Assembly (NCBI RefSeq): GCF_047946665.1
Contig: NZ_CP172312.1
Location: forward strand, 434,001-498,000
Direction: 5' to 3'
Origin: Allohahella sp002354735
GTDB taxonomy: Bacteria; Pseudomonadota; Gammaproteobacteria; Pseudomonadales; Oleiphilaceae
DNA length: 64,000 nucleotides
The translations under genes and the position numbers were made by a program. Numbering within the stretch: the first letter of the stretch is position 1; every line of letters begins with the position of its first letter. Below are positions 60,320-64,000 of the stretch, piece by piece. The notes beneath the pieces were generated by a model. The model had not been told where the DNA came from. It ran no database searches and was given only the letters and a program-made list of their open reading frames with translations.

Positions 60320-62179
60320 TTAGCGACGTCTCTGGCGGCCGCCTTCGCGGATTTTCGCCTGACAGGCGAGTACCAGCGCCCAGAACTCGGAGAAATCGTT
60401 CACCACGACATCCGGCTTGTCTGGAAACTGCTCACTGCCGGGAAAGATCCGGATCAACCAGTTCTGGTCCCATTGCGCGCCGTTGAAGAATACGCCGGTT
60501 ACACCGGCTTTCGCGGCGGCCCGTATATCGGTGGTACTGTCGCCGACGTACCAGACATCGCGCCCCGGAGCACGCTTGAGATTGTCGAGTGCCTTGAGGA
60601 TCTGATGCGGATGCGGCTTGCGGAGCTGGGTATCGTCACCGCAGATATCGGTATCAAAGAGCGAGACCCAGCTGCCGTCTTCAACAATAGCCAGCTCCTG
60701 TTCAAAGAACTCGCGGTCTCTGTTGGTAATGATGCCGGTTACGATACCGAGTTCATGCAGACCTTCGAGCATGGGGCGAATGCCCGGTTCGAATGGCAAC
60801 ACTGTGCCAAAGTGAGCGCGGTAGTGATGGGTGAAGGCAGCGTGGGCGCGATTCTTCGCGTCCTGATCGTCACCGAACAGCACTTCGAAAATGTCAGTTC
60901 GTGAGATCTTCCGGTCTGCCCGCACCTTAGGGTGAAGCTGGCGATAATGTCTGACATGTTCGACCAGTCGCGCGTCTTCCAGTGTACGGCTCTGCGACGG
61001 CGACATAAGGTGGCTCGTCAGTGCGAGCGAGTCCAGCTGTAACAGCATATCGTCGACGGCGTGATACATGGCGTCGAGTGTGTCGACGAGGGTAGCATGC
61101 CAGTCGAAGAGGATGACCCGCGGTTCGCTCAGCCGTGCCACGGCCGGGTGCCAGTCTGGTTCTATTCGTGAGGGCGGCGGCTGCCGCGCGTCGTAAGCGG
61201 GAAACTCCGGGTCTGTCAGTGCGATACTTGCGATGTCGGGCCCATCGTCAGCGCCGCTGAAGCAATTCGCCAGCAGCGTTCTCAGCTGGCCGAAACTGGC
61301 GCAGGCGGCCGCCGGTACCAGCGACGGCTCCCGTTTCTCCGCAGGCTCGGCCAACAGGGCATCCATCCAACTGGTATCCCAGTGCGCCGCGTTGAAATAA
61401 ACGCCGCGGATCTGATCCGCGGCGGCTGTGCTTGTCAGATGCTGGCGGGCACGCCAGGCCGTGAGCATATCAGTCGGGCTGTCGCCGAAATACCAGGCCT
61501 TCACGGGCGCACCGGTGGATACAGAGGCCCGCTTCAGGACCTCGAGCAAGATCTCGGGTCGGGGTTTATAGCTGTCGACCTCGTCAGCACAGACTGTCAC
61601 GCTAAAATAGCGCCCCCAGTCTCCCAGCGAGCTGAATTCAGCTTCAAGAAACTCACGGCTGCGATTGGTGGCTACTGCGAGCCGGATGCCAGCGGCCGCG
61701 AAATTGGCAAGATAGTCTTCAATGCCGTTCTGAAATGGCCTGACCTGGCCGTAGTTCTGCCGGTACTGTTCGTTGTAAGCCGCATGGGCTATCGATTTTG
61801 CCTGCTCGTTATCGCCGAAGATGATGTTGAACAATTCAGTGCGGGAGTGTTTTTTCTCTGCCAGGATCGACGGATGGAGTTTACGGTAGATCCTGATGTA
61901 ACGAACGAGGCGTGCTTCAGCTTCAGTACGTGTGTCCGCCTCGTCGACGAGGTCCTTTAGCAGGTCGAGCGATTCCAGCTGCAGCAAAACCTCCTGCATC
62001 GAGGCATACACCGCATCCAGCGTGTCGACCAGTGTCCCGTGCCAGTCGAAGATGATGAGATCCGGCCGGTAGAGTGGCTCGAGAACCAGAGGGCCATTGG
62101 CGAAGGGGCTGCCAGCAAACGACTTGTTCCTGGAGGGGCCATCGGCCCTTACTGCTGACTGATCCGCCCCCGAGTTCAT
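60320..62179 (-). CDS. Tandem double HAD-like hydrolase with DWH motif
   Basis: About 619 residues from the ATG at 62179 (an upstream ATG at 62254 would overlap the HDOD gene by 62 bases). Two homologous HAD domains, about 40-290 and 350-600. Each has motif I (IFDWHGTLVD at Asp45; LFDWHATLVD at Asp359), motif II (ATNRSREF; ITNRDREF), the Lys motif (YKPRPEILLEVL; RKPHPHQILKAL) and motif III (FGDSPTD; VGDSTTD), then a shared GVxFNxAxWD tail. In both, the usual second Asp of motif I (DxD) is His. Nucleophile and metal residues remain. Substrate unknown; nearest relatives are Gph/phosphonatase-type HADs. Confidence 0.87.
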   Translation of the reverse strand: MNSGADQSAVRADGPSRNKSFAGSPFANGPLVLEPLYRPDLIIFDWHGTLVDTLDAVYASMQEVLLQLESLDLLKDLVDEADTRTEAEARLVRYIRIYRKLHPSILAEKKHSRTELFNIIFGDNEQAKSIAHAAYNEQYRQNYGQVRPFQNGIEDYLANFAAAGIRLAVATNRSREFLEAEFSSLGDWGRYFSVTVCADEVDSYKPRPEILLEVLKRASVSTGAPVKAWYFGDSPTDMLTAWRARQHLTSTAAADQIRGVYFNAAHWDTSWMDALLAEPAEKREPSLVPAAACASFGQLRTLLANCFSGADDGPDIASIALTDPEFPAYDARQPPPSRIEPDWHPAVARLSEPRVILFDWHATLVDTLDAMYHAVDDMLLQLDSLALTSHLMSPSQSRTLEDARLVEHVRHYRQLHPKVRADRKISRTDIFEVLFGDDQDAKNRAHAAFTHHYRAHFGTVLPFEPGIRPMLEGLHELGIVTGIITNRDREFFEQELAIVEDGSWVSLFDTDICGDDTQLRKPHPHQILKALDNLKRAPGRDVWYVGDSTTDIRAAAKAGVTGVFFNGAQWDQNWLIRIFPGSEQFPDKPDVVVNDFSEFWALVLACQAKIREGGRQRRR

Positions 62180-62192
62180 GCCTGCCGCATCA

Positions 62193-63098
62193 TCATAGGG
62201 AGAATGCGTCAAACTGGCTCTTGACCGTGTCGCCTGCGGCGATGAGCTGCTCAAGGCCTTGTTGACTCAGTCCGAGCGCCTGAATACTTTCGAGCTTCAC
62301 CAGTTCGGCTGCATCGAGGAAATCGACCATGCCATGGCTGGCCAGGTCCACCGCAGCGGCGAGGAAGCGACTCTGTTGCTGCTCTGCTTCATCGACCTGG
62401 CCCGCTGCCTCCGTTGCCAACTGAAGACTGTTATCGGTATCACGCGATCCCAGATAGTTGCCGATGATGGCATTGATAGTCGCTGGTAACTTCCAGCTCT
62501 TCAAAGCCAGAGCGGTTGCCTGAGGCGTCAGTTCGTAGGCTATATCTATGACGAATTCGAGCTGCTCGGTGAGGTCCTGCATGCCAGTGGACTCAGCGAC
62601 GTCCACGACTTCCTGCATCATGATCGGCAAGCCGACGGAGTGAAGCAGACCGCAAAGAAAGGCGGTATCGGCGTCACCGTGCAGGTGCTGGGCTATACGG
62701 CGGCTCCACAGCGCAGTCATGAGAGCATGTTCGCAGGCATTCTGCACATGGCCCTCAAGACCCGGTGCGTCGAACAGGCGCGCGTTCAGTGAGCTGGCGA
62801 GGGCGATATCACGGATGATGTTCATGCCCAGACGGCCAATGGCCTGCTGTATCGAGGTGATGCCGCTGGCTGAAGCATACGCTGCACTGTTGGCGGTGCT
62901 CATGATCTTGCCGACAATAGCCTGGTTGGTCTGTACGACCTTGAGCAGGTCCTGTGCATCCGAATCCGGATCCTGTGTCACCCTGATGACCTGCAGGGCG
63001 GTGTCAGGCAGCATGGGAATATCGATGTCTCCCTTGTCCACCCGTCGCTCGACCGTGTCCACGAAACTGTTTGCTGTTCTATCGCTGATGACTGTCAT
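62193..63098 (-). CDS. HDOD domain signal-transduction protein
   Basis: 301 residues made mostly of one HDOD domain (about 25-225): IPMLPDTALQVIRVTQDPDS, IVGKIMSTANSAAYAS, SIQQAIGRLGMNIIRDIALASSLN and FLCGLLHSVGLPIMMQ. The C-terminal 70 residues are helical and Gln/Ala-rich. No output domain is fused. It lies directly upstream of the double HAD gene on the same strand and may form an operon with it. It is only distantly similar to the HDOD protein at 0.8-1.6 kb. Confidence 0.88.
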   Translation of the reverse strand: MTVISDRTANSFVDTVERRVDKGDIDIPMLPDTALQVIRVTQDPDSDAQDLLKVVQTNQAIVGKIMSTANSAAYASASGITSIQQAIGRLGMNIIRDIALASSLNARLFDAPGLEGHVQNACEHALMTALWSRRIAQHLHGDADTAFLCGLLHSVGLPIMMQEVVDVAESTGMQDLTEQLEFVIDIAYELTPQATALALKSWKLPATINAIIGNYLGSRDTDNSLQLATEAAGQVDEAEQQQSRFLAAAVDLASHGMVDFLDAAELVKLESIQALGLSQQGLEQLIAAGDTVKSQFDAFSL

Positions 63099-63205
63099 AT
63101 AGGCCTGCCTGAGGAACGTGCTTGCTTGGTTCGGCGTTTGGAACTACGTCTCCTAAGTCTAATCGGCCTTGGTATTTTAACCAGCGAATCGGCCGTAGTT
63201 GAGAA

Positions 63206-63227
63206 GCCGGCCACGAATCAGGCCGGC
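63206..63227 (-). terminator. Hairpin terminator candidate after the SDR gene
   Basis: GCCGGCC-N8-GGCCGGC is a perfect 7-bp GC stem, 13 bases beyond the SDR stop. On the minus strand it is followed by TTCTC, so the T run is weak. Confidence 0.5.
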
Positions 63228-63239
63228 GAGGCGCTGCCT

Positions 63240-64000
63240 TCAGGCCGTGAGTCGTCGGACCATCGGGGCAATCCACGCCTTCGGTAAAATGCGCGGAGAC
63301 TGCACGATCAACTTGTTCAGCAGACCATGGACCTTCACCGGTTCACCCTTCAACATGGCGTGGTAGGCTTCTCGAGCCACTGCTTCAGCACTCATGATAG
63401 GCGTATGTTTCAAAGCCTTGACCTCGGTCGAGCCTGAGCGTGCAAAAAATTCAGATTCAGTCGGTCCGGGGCAGGACGCCGTTACGCTGACGCCAGTGCC
63501 TTTCAATTCGGTAGCGATGGCTTCACTGAAAGACAGAACAAAGGCCTTGGTGGCGTGGTAGACGGCGAGATTGGGGCCGGGTACGAAGCCCGCGATCGAG
63601 GCGATGTTCAGTATGTAGCCGAGCTCGCGTTTTACCATGTCTTTGGCATACAGGTGCGAAAGACTGGTCAATGCCACTACGTTGAGCGCGATAGTGTCCT
63701 CGTTGAAATCCGGATCCTGCTCTATCCAGTCGCCAAAGGTGCCCCTGCCTGCGTTGTTGACCAGGCAATCTACCACGATATTGCGCGACTTCGTTTCGTC
63801 GAATAACACGCGCGCAGCCTTGTCGCGGCTAAGATCACAGGCGATGACCTGCACCTTGCAGTGATGATCGCGCTCGAGCTCGGCCGCCAGTTCCTCGAGG
63901 GCCTGCTCACGGCGTGCCACAAGGACGAGGTTCCAGTCATCCTTCGCGAATTCGATCGCCAGTGCCTTTCCGATGCCCGAAGATGCGCCGGTAATCAGTG
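63240..64000 (-). CDS. Short-chain dehydrogenase/reductase (5' end outside window)
   Basis: Classical SDR, cut off by the window edge at its N-terminus; the visible part starts in LITGASSGIGK, the NAD(P)-binding motif. The frame is open to the last base. NNAGRGTFG (structural motif), the catalytic Ser region (ILNIASIAGF) and YHATKAF (catalytic Tyr and Lys) are all present. Such enzymes act on alcohols, ketones or fatty-acyl groups. It could serve the nearby AlkB/BVMO genes, but the HDOD and HAD genes lie between. The longest in-frame start inside the window (GTG at 63920) is internal. Confidence 0.9.
   Translation of the reverse strand, partial: LITGASSGIGKALAIEFAKDDWNLVLVARREQALEELAAELERDHHCKVQVIACDLSRDKAARVLFDETKSRNIVVDCLVNNAGRGTFGDWIEQDPDFNEDTIALNVVALTSLSHLYAKDMVKRELGYILNIASIAGFVPGPNLAVYHATKAFVLSFSEAIATELKGTGVSVTASCPGPTESEFFARSGSTEVKALKHTPIMSAEAVAREAYHAMLKGEPVKVHGLLNKLIVQSPRILPKAWIAPMVRRLTA

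Noticed and set aside
60235..60486. 83-codon plus-strand open frame upstream of alkB
   Set aside because: Runs into the 3' end of the HAD gene in antisense and has an Arg/Ser-rich shadow-type composition.
60320..62179. Possibility that the double HAD gene is a pseudogene because of the missing second Asp
   Set aside because: The reading frame is intact over more than 600 codons, the same substitution occurs in both halves, and all other motifs are kept.
1..64000. Search for prophage, transposase, integrase, tRNA and rRNA
   Set aside because: No open frame resembled a transposase, integrase or phage structural protein, and no tRNA or rRNA sequence was recognised by eye; a dedicated tRNA scan was not possible.

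Overview
The window is a gene-dense stretch of a gammaproteobacterial chromosome with moderately high GC. About sixty protein genes are recognisable. No rRNA, tRNA, CRISPR array, insertion sequence or prophage is visible. Gene order is Pseudomonas-like (nadB/rseC-degP-lepA-lepB-rnc-era-recO-pdxJ; barA/cysM-rlmD-relA; pyrG-kdsA-eno-ftsB-ispD-ispF-truD-surE-pcm-nlpD-rpoS; finR/fpr; rsxDGE-nth). Together with an AlkB alkane hydroxylase and a Baeyer-Villiger monooxygenase, this suggests a Pseudomonadales or Oceanospirillales-type hydrocarbon user. That assignment is inference; no genus can be named from the sequence alone.

Layout. 1-5.2 kb: ung, convergent with a minus-strand operon nadB-sdhE-ygfX-ygfZ-HDOD. 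5.3-13.8 kb: plus-strand rseC, a DegP/MucD-type protease, lepA, lepB, DUF4845, rnc, era, recO, pdxJ. The sigma-E genes rpoE-rseA-rseB that normally sit between nadB and rseC are absent. 13.8-21.5 kb: a BarA/GacS hybrid kinase divergent from cysM-rlmD-relA. 21.5-25.6 kb: an accessory insertion between relA and pyrG, where mazG might be expected. It holds a membrane-anchored protein that looks like a detached protease prodomain, a secreted metzincin-type protease without its own prodomain, and a stand-alone motAB pair with a sigma-54-like promoter. 25.7-37.4 kb: housekeeping run from pyrG to rpoS, with a 15-bp tandem repeat inside ispF and two short upstream ORFs that overlap the starts of nlpD and rpoS.

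37.4-45.5 kb: mscS, a small lipoprotein, a chalcone-isomerase-like secreted protein, a periplasmic-binding-like protein with an uncertain start, the finR/fpr pair with a palindromic operator candidate, and nth-rsxEGD without rsxABC. 45.6-53.7 kb: WYL regulator, tamA, tamB, rsmC in one tight operon. 53.7-64 kb: DUF4112 protein, tag, then an accessory lipid/hydrocarbon region: type I BVMO, HSL-family esterase, a zinc metallopeptidase, AlkB, a tandem double HAD-like protein with an unusual DWH motif, an HDOD protein and a partial SDR that runs off the end.

Functional links. RseC and RsxDGE both belong to the SoxR-reducing system, yet each is cut off from its usual partners. BVMO plus esterase can open a ketone into alcohol and acid, and AlkB starts terminal alkane oxidation, so the 55-60 kb region is plausibly a hydrocarbon or ketone degradation locus. 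The strongest candidates for undescribed biology are the split prodomain/protease pair, the double HAD protein and the repeat-expanded IspF.
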